In this document: positions 34,030 through 45,494 of the stretch, in pieces
How the letters are laid out: each line of letters starts with the position of its first letter
Position numbering within the stretch: position 1 is the stretch's first letter
Origin: HGW-17 sp938004375
GTDB taxonomy: Bacteria; Myxococcota_A; Polyangia; HGW-17
NCBI GenBank assembly: GCA_036802685.1
Contig: DAIRVS010000004.1
Location: forward strand, 16,058 to 80,057
Length of the DNA: 64,000 bases
Reading direction: 5' to 3'
Program-made: the position numbers and the translations under genes
Notes under the pieces: model-generated
Database searches by the model: none
The model's input: only the letters and a program-made list of their open reading frames with translations
What the model was told of the DNA's origin: nothing

Positions 34030-34443
34030 ATGAAGTCAATCATTCCACATGGTTCATCCCGCAATGGGGAGCGTCACGCGGTCCGGATCGCGGGTCGCGG
34101 TCCGCTCGCCGGGTACGTCCGGGTGGCCTCGGGCTTCGGTTCGCGGTTGCGCGGGCTCCTGGGCACGCGGGCGCTGGACCCCGGCCACGGGCTGTTGCTC
34201 GTCCCCTGCACGTCGATCCACATGTTTTTCATGTCCATCCCCTTGGACGTGGCCTTCCTGGACGCAGATGGGATGGTTGTGGATATATATAAAAATATCA
34301 AACCCTGGCGGATGTCCCGTCTCCACCCGGAGGCCTTTGCCGCCTTGGAGCTGGCCGCGGGCACCTTCGAGGCCGCCGGTCTCGAGCGGGGTGACCGGCT
34401 CGAGTTCACCCGGTTGGCGTCTACGCCGGAAGTTACAGGATGA
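34030..34443 (+). CDS. DUF192 family protein
   Basis: A 137-aa product matching DUF192 (PF02643). The conserved core is visible: RVASGFGSRLRGLLGTRAL near residues 31-49, then LLLVPCTSIHMFFMSIPLDVAFLD and the closing LELAAGTFEAAGLERGDRLEF. The family's role is unknown; many members are exported, but no signal peptide is seen here. Its last 11 bases overlap the end of ilvE on the other strand. A longer frame start far upstream is antisense to the J-domain gene and rejected. Confidence 0.82.
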   Translation: MKSIIPHGSSRNGERHAVRIAGRGPLAGYVRVASGFGSRLRGLLGTRALDPGHGLLLVPCTSIHMFFMSIPLDVAFLDADGMVVDIYKNIKPWRMSRLHPEAFAALELAAGTFEAAGLERGDRLEFTRLASTPEVTG

Positions 34444-35515
34444 CGCTGGTCCAGCCGAAGGGATCTTCCTTCCGGCCGTACTGGATGCCGAGCAGGTCGG
34501 CGTACATGCGGCGGGCGATGGGACCGGACTGGCCATCGGCCACCTGGTGTTCGTGACCGCAGAAGGCGATGTGGGACACGGGGGAGATGACTGCGGCGGT
34601 GCCGGTGCCGAACACCTCGGTGATCCCGCCGGACACCACGCCCGAGATCACCTCGGCGATGGAGACCGGGCGCTCCTCGACGGTCAGGCCCTGGTGCCGG
34701 GCGAGCCGGATCACCGAGTCGCGGGTGATGCCGGGCAGGATGCTGCCGTTGAGCGGGCTGGTGACGAGGCGGCCGTCGATGATGAAGAAGATGTTCATCG
34801 TGCCGACCTCCTCCACGTTGCGGCGCTCCAGGGCGTCGAGCCAGAGGACCTGGGCGTAGCCCGCCTTCTTGGCCTCCCACTGGGACGCCAGCGAGGCGGC
34901 GTAATTGCCCGCGCACTTGGCCTCGCCGGTGCCGCCGCGCACGGCGCGGAAGTACTTGTCGTTCACATAAATCTTGACGGCATTCAGGTTGTCGTTGTCC
35001 TGTGGATAGTACGAAGCCACCGGACTAGCGATGATGAAAAATAAATATTTGTTCGACGGACGCACGCCCAGGGCGGCGTCGGTGGCGATCATGGTGGGGC
35101 GGATGTAGAGCGCGTAGCCGTGCTTGGGCGGGATCCAGCGCTCGTCGGCGCGCACCAGTTCGCACAGGCCCTGGAAGGCCGCCTCCTCGTCCAGTTTGGG
35201 CATCACCAGACGCTGGGCCGAGCGGCTCATGCGGGCGAAGTTGTCGCGGGGCCGGAAACCATACACATGGTTATTCTCGCCTCGATAGACCTTCATGCCC
35301 TCGAAGATCTCCTGGCCGTAGTGCAGGCACATGGCGGCGGGATCCATCGTCAGGGACTGGTAGGGGACGACGCGCGGGTTCTGCCACCCGACACCCTCCT
35401 CGTAATCCATCATGAACATGTGGTCGGAGAAGTACTTGCCGAAGCCCAGGCCCTGGGTCCATTCAGGGATCGGCTTGCGCTGGGAGTCTGCGCAGATCGT
35501 CACGGAAATCGACAT
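34433..35515 (-). CDS. ilvE: Branched-chain amino acid aminotransferase
   Basis: A 360-aa fold-type IV PLP enzyme for the final step of leucine, isoleucine and valine synthesis. The type II BCAT features are seen: MDYEEGVGWQNPRVVPYQSL (about residues 35-54), HYGQEIFEGMKVYRG (about 65-79), FRPRDNFARM, and the Schiff-base lysine in GEAKCAGNYAASL. The C-terminal EVFGTGTAAVISPV is conserved in the family. ATG 35515 has GGAGGTGAA directly upstream, so the longer start at 35614 is rejected. It is divergent from proS. Confidence 0.95.
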   Translation of the reverse strand: MSISVTICADSQRKPIPEWTQGLGFGKYFSDHMFMMDYEEGVGWQNPRVVPYQSLTMDPAAMCLHYGQEIFEGMKVYRGENNHVYGFRPRDNFARMSRSAQRLVMPKLDEEAAFQGLCELVRADERWIPPKHGYALYIRPTMIATDAALGVRPSNKYLFFIIASPVASYYPQDNDNLNAVKIYVNDKYFRAVRGGTGEAKCAGNYAASLASQWEAKKAGYAQVLWLDALERRNVEEVGTMNIFFIIDGRLVTSPLNGSILPGITRDSVIRLARHQGLTVEERPVSIAEVISGVVSGGITEVFGTGTAAVISPVSHIAFCGHEHQVADGQSGPIARRMYADLLGIQYGRKEDPFGWTSVIL

Positions 35516-35597
35516 GGGGTTCACCTCCGGGTTGGGCGCCCGTTGGGGGCGCGGGTTCCGGCTCGGGTTATGGCACGTTTCCGCGCGTTTGGGCAAC

Positions 35598-35626
35598 TTG
35601 AAAAAGACGCGCAAACAATGTAAGTT
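35598..35626 (+). promoter_or_regulatory. Possible sigma-70 promoter for proS
   Basis: TTGAAA (35598-35603), a 17-base spacer and TAAGTT (35621-35626) lie in the 173-base divergent gap, about 60 bases before the proS ATG. Confidence 0.4.
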
Positions 35627-35688
35627 CGCGCGGTCGCGGTTTTTCGTGTCCGCTGCGAAAAAAACCCGCCTGGAAAGGGTTCCACATC

Positions 35689-37419
35689 ATGCGAGTTTCC
35701 AAACTGGTCGCCAGAACGCTGCGGGAAGATCCCAAGGACGCCCCGCTTAAAAGCCACAACCTGCTGCTGCGCGGCGGGTACATCCTGCAGGTCGCTGCCG
35801 GCATCTACACGATGATGCCCCTGGCCAAGCGCATCGCGCAGAAGATCGAGCGCATCATCCGCGAGGAGATGAACCGGATCGAGGGCCAGGAGATCACCAT
35901 GCCGGTGGTCATGCCCCGGGAGCTCTGGGACGAGGCCGGGCGCTACGAGGCCGTCGGCCCCGAGATGCTCCGCTTCCGCGACCGCAACGGCCAGGACATG
36001 CTGCTGGGCATGACCCACGAGGAGCCGGTGGTGCAAGCGGCCCGCGCCCACATCACCTCCTACCGCCAACTGCCGGTCATGATGTACCAGATCCAGACCA
36101 AGTTCCGCGACGAGGCCCGCTCCCGCGGCGGCCTGATCCGGGTGCGCGAGTTCACGATGAAGGACGCCTACTCCTTCCACGCCACCCATGAGGACATGCT
36201 GGCCTATTACGACCGCTGCCACGCCGCCTACGGGCGCATCTTCCGCCGGGCCGGCCTGGTCCACTTCGTCGACGTCGAGAGCGACACCGGCATGATGGGC
36301 GGCGGCATGTCCCACGAGTTCATGTTCCTGACCGACGTGGGCGAGGACACCCTGTTCCTCTGCGACGGCTGCGGCTACCGCGCGAACCGCGAGGTGGCCC
36401 GCTTCGCCTTCTCCCCCGCCGGTGGGGCCGAGCCGGCCCCGTTGGAGAAGGTCGCCACCCCCGGCATGAAGACGATCGAGGAGGTCTCGACGTTCCTCGG
36501 CGTGCAGGCGGCCGACACCGCCAAGGCCGTGCTCTACGTCCACGACAAGAAGGACTTCGTGTTCGTGCTGATCCGCGGCGACTTCGAGGTCAACGAGACG
36601 AAGCTGGCTAAGATCCTGGGCAAGGGCGAGCTCAGGCCGGCCCAGGACGAGGAGATCCGCGCCCTGGGGGCGGTGCCCGGCTACGCCAGCCCGCTGGGTC
36701 TGGACACCACGAAGTTCACCCTCCTCGTGGACGAGACCGTCCTGCGCTCGGCCAACCTGGTGACGGGGGCCAACGAGGAGGGCTTCCACGTGCGCAACTT
36801 CAACGCCGCCCGGGACCTGAAGGGCGGACGCCCGGTGGAGCTCGCCACCCCCCGCGAGGGGGACGCCTGCAGCGCCTGCGGCGCCCCGTTGCGCGTCTCC
36901 CGCGGCATCGAGATCGGGAACATCTTCCAGTTGGGGACCAAGTACTCCGCTCCCATGCGCTGCGAGTTCCTGGACGCCGACGGCAAGAGCCGGCCGATGA
37001 TCATGGGTTGTTACGGCATCGGCGTGGGTCGTCTGCTGGCCTCGGTGATCGAGGAGCACAACGACGCCTACGGACCGATCTGGCCGATCTCCATCGCCCC
37101 CTACGAGGTGCACGTGTGCGTGCTCGACGCCCAGAAGGGCGGCGTGGGGGAGGCGGCCGCCGGGCTCGTGGAGAAGCTGGAGGCGGCCGGGGTCGAGGTT
37201 CTGGTGGACGACCGCAACGAGAAGGCCGGCGTCCAGTTCGCCGACGCCGATCTGTTCGGCGTGCCCCTGCGGCTGATCCTCTCGCCGCGGAACCTGGCCC
37301 AGGGCATGGTGGAGTTCAAGCTCCGCGGCCGCAAGGAGAGCGAGATGTGGCCCGTCGACGAGGTCCCCGCCCGCCTGGCCGAGGTGATCGCCCGTGAAAA
37401 AGCGAAATATCTGGATTAA
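35689..37419 (+). CDS. proS: Proline--tRNA ligase
   Basis: A 576-aa class II aminoacyl-tRNA synthetase of the long bacterial type with an inserted editing domain. Motif 2 and 3 regions are visible (QIQTKFRDEARSRGGLIRVR, then GCYGIGVGRLLASVIEEHND), and the INS/YbaK-like editing insertion lies about residues 230-385 (VLYVHDKKDFVFVLIRGDFE). The C-terminal anticodon-binding domain follows (VHVCVLDAQKGG...VLVDDRNEKAGVQFADADL). Length is normal. The downstream gene starts inside its last 26 bases. Confidence 0.96.
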   Translation: MRVSKLVARTLREDPKDAPLKSHNLLLRGGYILQVAAGIYTMMPLAKRIAQKIERIIREEMNRIEGQEITMPVVMPRELWDEAGRYEAVGPEMLRFRDRNGQDMLLGMTHEEPVVQAARAHITSYRQLPVMMYQIQTKFRDEARSRGGLIRVREFTMKDAYSFHATHEDMLAYYDRCHAAYGRIFRRAGLVHFVDVESDTGMMGGGMSHEFMFLTDVGEDTLFLCDGCGYRANREVARFAFSPAGGAEPAPLEKVATPGMKTIEEVSTFLGVQAADTAKAVLYVHDKKDFVFVLIRGDFEVNETKLAKILGKGELRPAQDEEIRALGAVPGYASPLGLDTTKFTLLVDETVLRSANLVTGANEEGFHVRNFNAARDLKGGRPVELATPREGDACSACGAPLRVSRGIEIGNIFQLGTKYSAPMRCEFLDADGKSRPMIMGCYGIGVGRLLASVIEEHNDAYGPIWPISIAPYEVHVCVLDAQKGGVGEAAAGLVEKLEAAGVEVLVDDRNEKAGVQFADADLFGVPLRLILSPRNLAQGMVEFKLRGRKESEMWPVDEVPARLAEVIAREKAKYLD

Positions 37420-38092
37420 GCCCATATCCCGCATCCTCCGCTGCTGGGGGATCACCTGCGCCGTGGGCGGCGTGGTCCTCATGGCCTGGGTCCTTCTGTC
37501 TTCGCCTCCGACGATCGGTCACACGCGCCGGAATCTCGCCACCGAGCTCTCCCGGCTGGGCTTCTCGGTGGCCGAGTCTGACATCGTGGTGGCCGGCGGC
37601 CTGCCCCGGGACGGGGCCCGGTGGGCCACCCATGAGAGGACCGTGGTGTTCCTGGGGGCGGGGCGGCTCAGCCGCAGGCTGGACCTGTGGGCGGTCCGGG
37701 CGGAGTTGTCCCCCGGGGGCGTGCCCCTCGCGCTGCGGGATCTGCGGAACCTCAGCGGCACCTTCTGGCACAACGAGCGCCAGGCGGCGGTCGGTGCGAA
37801 GTGGGCACTGTGGCCATCGCCGGCCATGCCCGGTCTTTTTCACCTGGTCTGGCTCCCCGACCCAAACCGCCGGTTCGGGCTGCGGGTGACCCCTGCCCCC
37901 GAGGACGCCGCCGTCGCGCTCACGGAGGGACACGCCCGGATCTCGGGGACCGTCGCCGGGCGCCCGGTCGAGGTGCGCGTGGACCTGCAAACCGGGGAGG
38001 TCCTGACCCGTGGAGACGTCACGGCCTCCCTCGCCGAGGGGGAGGCGCCCGCGGGCCACGCCCGGCTTGCCGGACCCACGAAAGTCAGGTAG
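37394..38092 (+). CDS. Membrane-anchored protein of unknown function
   Basis: A 232-aa product beginning with GTG inside the end of proS (26-base overlap). One transmembrane helix at residues 18-37 (CWGITCAVGGVVLMAWVLLS) follows a basic N-terminus, so the rest is likely periplasmic. The soluble part has repeated beta strands (RRLDLWAVRAELSPGGVPLA, GRPVEVRVDLQTGEVLT) but no known domain. The next gene follows after 21 bases. It may be part of a unit with the histidine kinase, whose sensor partner it could be (inference). Confidence 0.65.
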   Translation: MKKRNIWIKPISRILRCWGITCAVGGVVLMAWVLLSSPPTIGHTRRNLATELSRLGFSVAESDIVVAGGLPRDGARWATHERTVVFLGAGRLSRRLDLWAVRAELSPGGVPLALRDLRNLSGTFWHNERQAAVGAKWALWPSPAMPGLFHLVWLPDPNRRFGLRVTPAPEDAAVALTEGHARISGTVAGRPVEVRVDLQTGEVLTRGDVTASLAEGEAPAGHARLAGPTKVR

Positions 38093-38113
38093 GGTGGGCT
38101 GCGAGGAGACCCC

Positions 38114-39216
38114 ATGACCCCCGTCGAGATCGCCATCACCGCAGCCGCGTTTCTCACGTTCATCATGATGGTGTTCATTTTCATGTTCTTCACGACCACC
38201 GGTCTGGGCAAGCGCAAGGAGCGCGAGTTCACGTTCGCCGGGACCGAGGAGCTGCACGACCTGTATGCGCAGGTCCCCGGCGCCTGCCCCGAGGCCTATG
38301 CGATCCCCGGGGTCAACGCCCTCCTCGAACAGATCCGCCAGGCCGTGGCCGACGGCCAACTGTTGCGGGCCCGGGTGCTGGCCACGCTGGTGGGGGAGCT
38401 CAAACAGGAGCCTGACTTCTGTCCGCGGGAGCTGCGTCAGGTGCTGCTGCCGGATCTGCACCAACTGAAGATCCCGGTGAGCGCGGCATTGATCGCCTCC
38501 CGGGTGGCCCACCCGGCCATGCGATCCCCCCTGACGCCGGTGCTGGCCACCCTGGCCGGTCCGCTGCTCTCGGACCAGAGCGAGCCGCTGGCCGCCTACG
38601 ACCTGCGCGGGGAGCACCGCGCGGCCAACCGGCGCCGGCTGGAGCCCGTCGTGGACATGGTCTATCAACTGAGCCGGCTGCTGCTCACCTTCGAACCCGA
38701 GTTGTTCTACGTCGAGGAGGAGCTGGACCTGATCCACGTGCAGGGTCAACAACTGGGCGCCTGGATGCCGGCGCTGCTCGTCGGGGGTCGTTTCCTCGCG
38801 CGCCCGCCCGAGCAGCAACTGGTGCTCGTCGCGCGCAAGTTGGCCCTGTTCCGGCCCGAGTTCCGCATCCTGACGGCGGTTCCCACCGAAGAGTCCTTCC
38901 TCGAGCTGGCCGGCCCCCTCGAACACCTGGCTTCGGGCCGGGAGGACCGGATCCTGGGCTGGAACCTGGTGCAGGCGACCTCCCGGGAGCGGTGCGTCCA
39001 GGCCCTCGGAATCCTGGGCCCCGTCGGTCCCGAGGTGCTGCTCCAATGGCGCAAGGGCGCGCTCCTCACCTGTTCGCGGCTGGCGTTGCTGGTGACGGCC
39101 CAGTGGACGCCTCTGCGGAACATCCTGGCCGAGGAGAATGATCCCGGGGTGCGGGTGGATCTGATGTCCTTTCTGGCCGGGGATCATTTTCACGAGTCCC
39201 TCCTGCAGTTGCGGTC

Positions 39217-39220
<4 letters not shown>
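38114..39220 (+). CDS. Membrane-anchored protein of unknown function, next to histidine kinase
   Basis: A 368-aa product with one N-terminal membrane helix (IAITAAAFLTFIMMVFIFMF, residues 6-25) and a large, helical cytoplasmic or periplasmic domain rich in Leu. No family is recognised. Features include LYVEE-like acidic stretch near residue 200 (LFYVEEELDLIHVQG) and HEAT-like helix pairs. Its stop overlaps the ATG of the histidine kinase (ATGA), so the two are translationally coupled and probably work together. Confidence 0.7.
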
Positions 39221-41478
<2,258 letters not shown>

Positions 41479-41492
41479 CGGAGGGCAAAAAC

Positions 41493-43478
41493 ATGAAACG
41501 CTGTCTCGGAATCCTGATCCTGCTGGCGCTCGCGTCCTGCGACGACGATCCGTCGAACCACGGCACGAACAACGTCAACAACACCAACAACACCAACAAC
41601 CAGGACCTGCCGCCGCCCCTGTGCCAGAGCGCGACGGGGGGCGCGGTGACCTTCACGGACGTCTCGGCCGAGGCCGGGATCGATCCCGACGGCGCCCACC
41701 TGCTGGGCAACCGCCTCGGGGCGGTGGACCTCGACGGAGACGGTTATCCCGAGCTCGTCGTCCACACCGGGGACGGCTACAACCGGGACGCGGCCGACGC
41801 CCAGGATTTCCAGCGGAAGAAGCGCGTGTTGCGCAACATGGAGGACCCACAGAACCCCGGACGCCGGATCTTCGTCGAGCACACCTCGGCGTCGGGCTAC
41901 GACACCGTGCCGGGTACCGAAGAGGGCGGTCGGGGCGCCAGTTTCGCGGTGGCGGGGGACGTGAACGGCGACGGGCACCTGGACCTGGTGTCGGTGGTTT
42001 ACGCCTCCACCGCCGAGACCGCGGTGGTGGACGACACCACCGTGCTCCTGGGGGATGGCGCCGGCCACTTCACGCCGGAGGAACGGGACCAGCCCTGGGT
42101 GAATGATCTGTATTATTCGGTCACCTCCGCGGCCTTGACGGACTACAACCGGGACGGCTCCCTCGACCTCTTCATGGGGTATTCTTACAAGACCTACGGC
42201 ATCTCGCCGCAGCAGGACCGGCTGTTCCGGAACTCGGGTTCCGGCGTGTTCGGCGACGTCACCGATTCGGCCGGGCTCACCACCTTCTCCGGCGGGGAGG
42301 CCGAGGGCCGCAACCACAAGGCCACCTGGGGGGTCACCGTGTGCGACATCAACCGGGACGGCTGGCCGGACCTGCTCTCCAGTTCTTACGGTCGTGCGTG
42401 GAACCAGTTGTTCCTGGGCGTGGACGGCCGCACGTTCACCGACGCGTCGGAGTCCTCGACCTATCGTTCCGACGACGTCGTGGACTACTCCGACAACCAG
42501 TTCTATGTCTGCCACTGCATGTATTTTGCTGGTCCCGAGTGTGACGAGGTGGAGCCCGGGCAGGCCTTGATTGAATGCTCCAATCAGAACGACTACTGGT
42601 ACGTGGGAGTCGACGACCAGCCCCACCGCAACGCCGGCAACACCTTCACCACCCTGTGCGCGGACTTCGACAACGACGGCGATATGGACGCCTACCATGC
42701 CGAGATCCAGCACTGGCACATCGGGAAGAGCTCCGACCCTTCGCAGTTGCTGCGCAACACCGGTGAGTCTCCGCTGCGCTTCGAGCGTCCCGGGAACGCG
42801 GCCACCGGATTGTCCCGCGAGCACGAGATGGTCGATTGGAACGAGGGGGACATCACGGCCGCCGCTCTGGATTTCGACAACGACGGTCTCCTGGACATCC
42901 TGGTGGGCGACTCGGACTATCCGGGCACCAAAGCCCGCCTGTTCCGCCAGAACCCCGATCACACCTTCGAGGAGGTGGCCGAGGAGCTGGGGCTCATGGC
43001 GCCCCGCGCCGGCGGCGTGACTTATTTGGATTATGACCAGGATGGAGATCTCGACCTCCTCGTCGGCTTCTCACGCATGCGCTGCGACTCCGGGAACGAC
43101 TGCATCTTCGACGAGCCACGGGTGCGCCTGTTCCGCAACGAGGGCGGCTCGACCCGGAACCGGGTCGTCTTCCGACTGCGCGGCGGCGGCGTCTACGGCT
43201 TCGCCAACACCTTCGCCATCGGCGCCCAGGTGAGCGTGACCGCCGGCGGCGTGACCCAGGTGCGAGAATTGATGTCCGCGTACGGGCACTTTGGCATCCT
43301 CACGCCCCTGGACCTGTGGTTCGGGCTGGGGGACGAGTGCGCGATCGAGCGCGTGGAGATCCGCTGGCCCAATCTCGAGAACACCGTCACCGTGCTCGAG
43401 AATGTATCAGCAAATTATATTTATTACCTCGACGAGGTGGAAGGACTGCTGCAATGGGAAGCGCTGCCCGTCGACTGA
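41493..43478 (+). CDS. FG-GAP/VCBS and ASPIC/UnbV lipoprotein
   Basis: A 661-aa CRTAC1-like surface lipoprotein. Lipobox LASC (Cys16) is followed by an Asn-Asn-x linker (TNNVNNTNNTNNQ). The body has at least six FG-GAP/VCBS loops of calcium-binding D-x-D/N-x-D-G type (VDLDGDGYPELVV, GDVNGDGHLDLVS, TDYNRDGSLDLFM, CDINRDGWPDLLS, ADFDNDGDMDAYH, LDYDQDGDLDLLV), building an integrin-like propeller. The C-terminal ~100 residues match ASPIC/UnbV (LWFGLGDECAIERVEIRWPN). Its ligand is unknown. The zincin-like gene starts inside its last 25 bases. Confidence 0.9.
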   Translation: MKRCLGILILLALASCDDDPSNHGTNNVNNTNNTNNQDLPPPLCQSATGGAVTFTDVSAEAGIDPDGAHLLGNRLGAVDLDGDGYPELVVHTGDGYNRDAADAQDFQRKKRVLRNMEDPQNPGRRIFVEHTSASGYDTVPGTEEGGRGASFAVAGDVNGDGHLDLVSVVYASTAETAVVDDTTVLLGDGAGHFTPEERDQPWVNDLYYSVTSAALTDYNRDGSLDLFMGYSYKTYGISPQQDRLFRNSGSGVFGDVTDSAGLTTFSGGEAEGRNHKATWGVTVCDINRDGWPDLLSSSYGRAWNQLFLGVDGRTFTDASESSTYRSDDVVDYSDNQFYVCHCMYFAGPECDEVEPGQALIECSNQNDYWYVGVDDQPHRNAGNTFTTLCADFDNDGDMDAYHAEIQHWHIGKSSDPSQLLRNTGESPLRFERPGNAATGLSREHEMVDWNEGDITAAALDFDNDGLLDILVGDSDYPGTKARLFRQNPDHTFEEVAEELGLMAPRAGGVTYLDYDQDGDLDLLVGFSRMRCDSGNDCIFDEPRVRLFRNEGGSTRNRVVFRLRGGGVYGFANTFAIGAQVSVTAGGVTQVRELMSAYGHFGILTPLDLWFGLGDECAIERVEIRWPNLENTVTVLENVSANYIYYLDEVEGLLQWEALPVD

Positions 43479-45472
43479 TCCTGGTCCTCGCCCTGCTGGT
43501 CCCGATCCTGGGCTCGGCGGCCTGCGCCGAGCCCGGCGAGAAGCACACGCCGGTCGTGCAGGAGTGGCACGAGATGTCCGTGATGTACGTGTTTCCGTCG
43601 GTGGTCCTGCCGGGCACGCGCCTGTGGGTCGAGGGAGGCCCGTTCCCCGACGAGAGCTTCGGCGCCACCGAGGTCCTGCTCGAGGGGACCTTCCACCACG
43701 ACGACGGCTTCGTCCACGTCTTCGAGAGCCTGCCCGCCGTGCGTCACCGGGCGGATCGCGTCTACGTGGACCTCTCGGACGAGGTCTTCGGCCGCATCTG
43801 CGGGGGAGCTCCGCGTCCGGGTCAGTTGCTGGTGAACGTCCGGGTCCGCTCCACCTCCCTCTTCTCGGGGCGCGCCTACTCCTCGTCCACCCTCCCGGCC
43901 GATCTGGTCACCGCCCTCGAGCTCGCCCCGGAGCTCGCCGCGGTCCAGGCCGACCCCTTCGTGAGCCTGGAGGGGAAACTGGGCTTCACCGGACGTCGGC
44001 TGGTGCTCTCCGAAGAGGAGGGCGTCAGCGTGGCCGTCCTCGAGGGTTGTCTGCTCCCGGAGGGGGCTGGCGGACCCTGCGAGACGGTCGGCCGGCCGGT
44101 GGGTCCCGTGGAGCTGCCCGTCACCGATCCCGACCCCCGCACCCGGGACGGCGGCTCGGTGGTCCTGCCCTCCTTCGTGTTCGGCGTGCATCCGGCCAAC
44201 TTTACAGGCACGCTGCGGCTGCGCAACCGCCCGGCCCTGGGACCGGAGGCGGACTCCGCGGCCCTGCCGGTCTCGCTGGAGCTGCTCGAGGTGGAACTGA
44301 CCCAAGTATCCACCGTCCGATCCTCCCTGGGGGGGTACGTGGACATCCACGGGCACGCCTTCGCGCCCGCCGCCGAGGGGTGCGCCACGACGTTCTCCCT
44401 GCTGGGCACCTGGACCCCCGAGGGCGGTTTGTCCGAGGCGCTGGACGTGATCTGGATCCCGGAGATCCGAGACGGGGAGCTGGCCCGTCACGTGCTGGAC
44501 GGGCAGGCGGATCTCGGGGAGGTGCTGGACCTGCGGACCGCCCGGGGAGTGGTCGAAGCCGATCTGACCGCGCGGGTCTGCTGTGGCGCCGACTGCGAGG
44601 AGAGCAACACCGTTCCCATGCGACTCGAGCTCGTGCCCGTCCTGCAGAAGGTCCAGTTGGTGTATCAGGACAGTTACTACTCGGCGCTGGCCCAGTGGGG
44701 GCTCACCGGCGTGGACTCGGCCATCCGGGACCGGGCGCGGCAGGTCATCCGCGGCCTGTACGAAGGCATCCACCTCGAGATCACCGAGGACGAGATCGCC
44801 GACTACCGGCTATACTCCCGCGTGGAGATCCACGGCTTCGACCCCAACGGCTATGGGTTGCTCGGCTACGACAACTCCCCGGGCAAGGACGTCGGCAACG
44901 TGCGCCTGCATGACGTGCTGGGTGGGCACAACGCCCTCACCCAGGAGGACGGCTATCCGGGCTATGGTGGGGTGTTCCTGCACAGTTTCTTCGGGCTCTC
45001 CCTGCATCCACCCGTGGGTCTCACCCCCATGGAAATCGCCGACGCGCTGTTCGACCGGGTCTTCGACCCGTTCCGGCCGGACCGCAAGGGGACACCTGTG
45101 AACGCCCAGGAGGCGGCCTCCCATACGCCCGTCTCCCACGGCCCTTCCTGCGCCTCGGTGGGCACCAACCGGCTAGAGCGCGTCGCCTGCGCCGTGTACG
45201 TGCTGGGAACCCTGCTGGGCACCACCCTCGCCCATGAGATCGGCCACAGCCTGGGGCTCGCCCAGCCTTATGTGGACGGGGCCTTCCATAACCCCGGGGA
45301 CGCGCCCCTGCGCCTGATGGACGCCGGCAACGCGCGGTCCTTCGTGGAGCGCGCCGGCCTCAGTGAGGCCGGGTTCGAGGCGTTCTGCACCGAGGATTTC
45401 CTCTACCTGCGCGATGTCCTTCCGGATCCGGATCGGGAGGGCAGCGGCACCGGGCGTCCGGCCTGCAACTAG
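43454..45472 (+). CDS. Lipoprotein with zincin-like HExxH site, putative metalloprotease
   Basis: A 672-aa product with a lipoprotein-like signal (GSAAC, Cys24). Residues 30-420 are beta-rich (Ig-like). The C-terminal part holds a zincin motif: H594-E-I-G-H598-S-L-G601 followed by Q604 where metzincins have the third His, and a downstream Met in RLMDAG (Met622) as in a Met-turn. It is therefore metzincin-like but with Gln at the third ligand position; His615 in AFHNPGD might substitute. Activity is uncertain. ATG 43454 lies in the end of the ASPIC gene; the longer frame from 43316 lacks the signal peptide at its N-terminus. Confidence 0.8.
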   Translation: MGSAARRLILVLALLVPILGSAACAEPGEKHTPVVQEWHEMSVMYVFPSVVLPGTRLWVEGGPFPDESFGATEVLLEGTFHHDDGFVHVFESLPAVRHRADRVYVDLSDEVFGRICGGAPRPGQLLVNVRVRSTSLFSGRAYSSSTLPADLVTALELAPELAAVQADPFVSLEGKLGFTGRRLVLSEEEGVSVAVLEGCLLPEGAGGPCETVGRPVGPVELPVTDPDPRTRDGGSVVLPSFVFGVHPANFTGTLRLRNRPALGPEADSAALPVSLELLEVELTQVSTVRSSLGGYVDIHGHAFAPAAEGCATTFSLLGTWTPEGGLSEALDVIWIPEIRDGELARHVLDGQADLGEVLDLRTARGVVEADLTARVCCGADCEESNTVPMRLELVPVLQKVQLVYQDSYYSALAQWGLTGVDSAIRDRARQVIRGLYEGIHLEITEDEIADYRLYSRVEIHGFDPNGYGLLGYDNSPGKDVGNVRLHDVLGGHNALTQEDGYPGYGGVFLHSFFGLSLHPPVGLTPMEIADALFDRVFDPFRPDRKGTPVNAQEAASHTPVSHGPSCASVGTNRLERVACAVYVLGTLLGTTLAHEIGHSLGLAQPYVDGAFHNPGDAPLRLMDAGNARSFVERAGLSEAGFEAFCTEDFLYLRDVLPDPDREGSGTGRPACN

Positions 45473-45494
45473 GCCCAGGAGTCGGGAAGACAAC

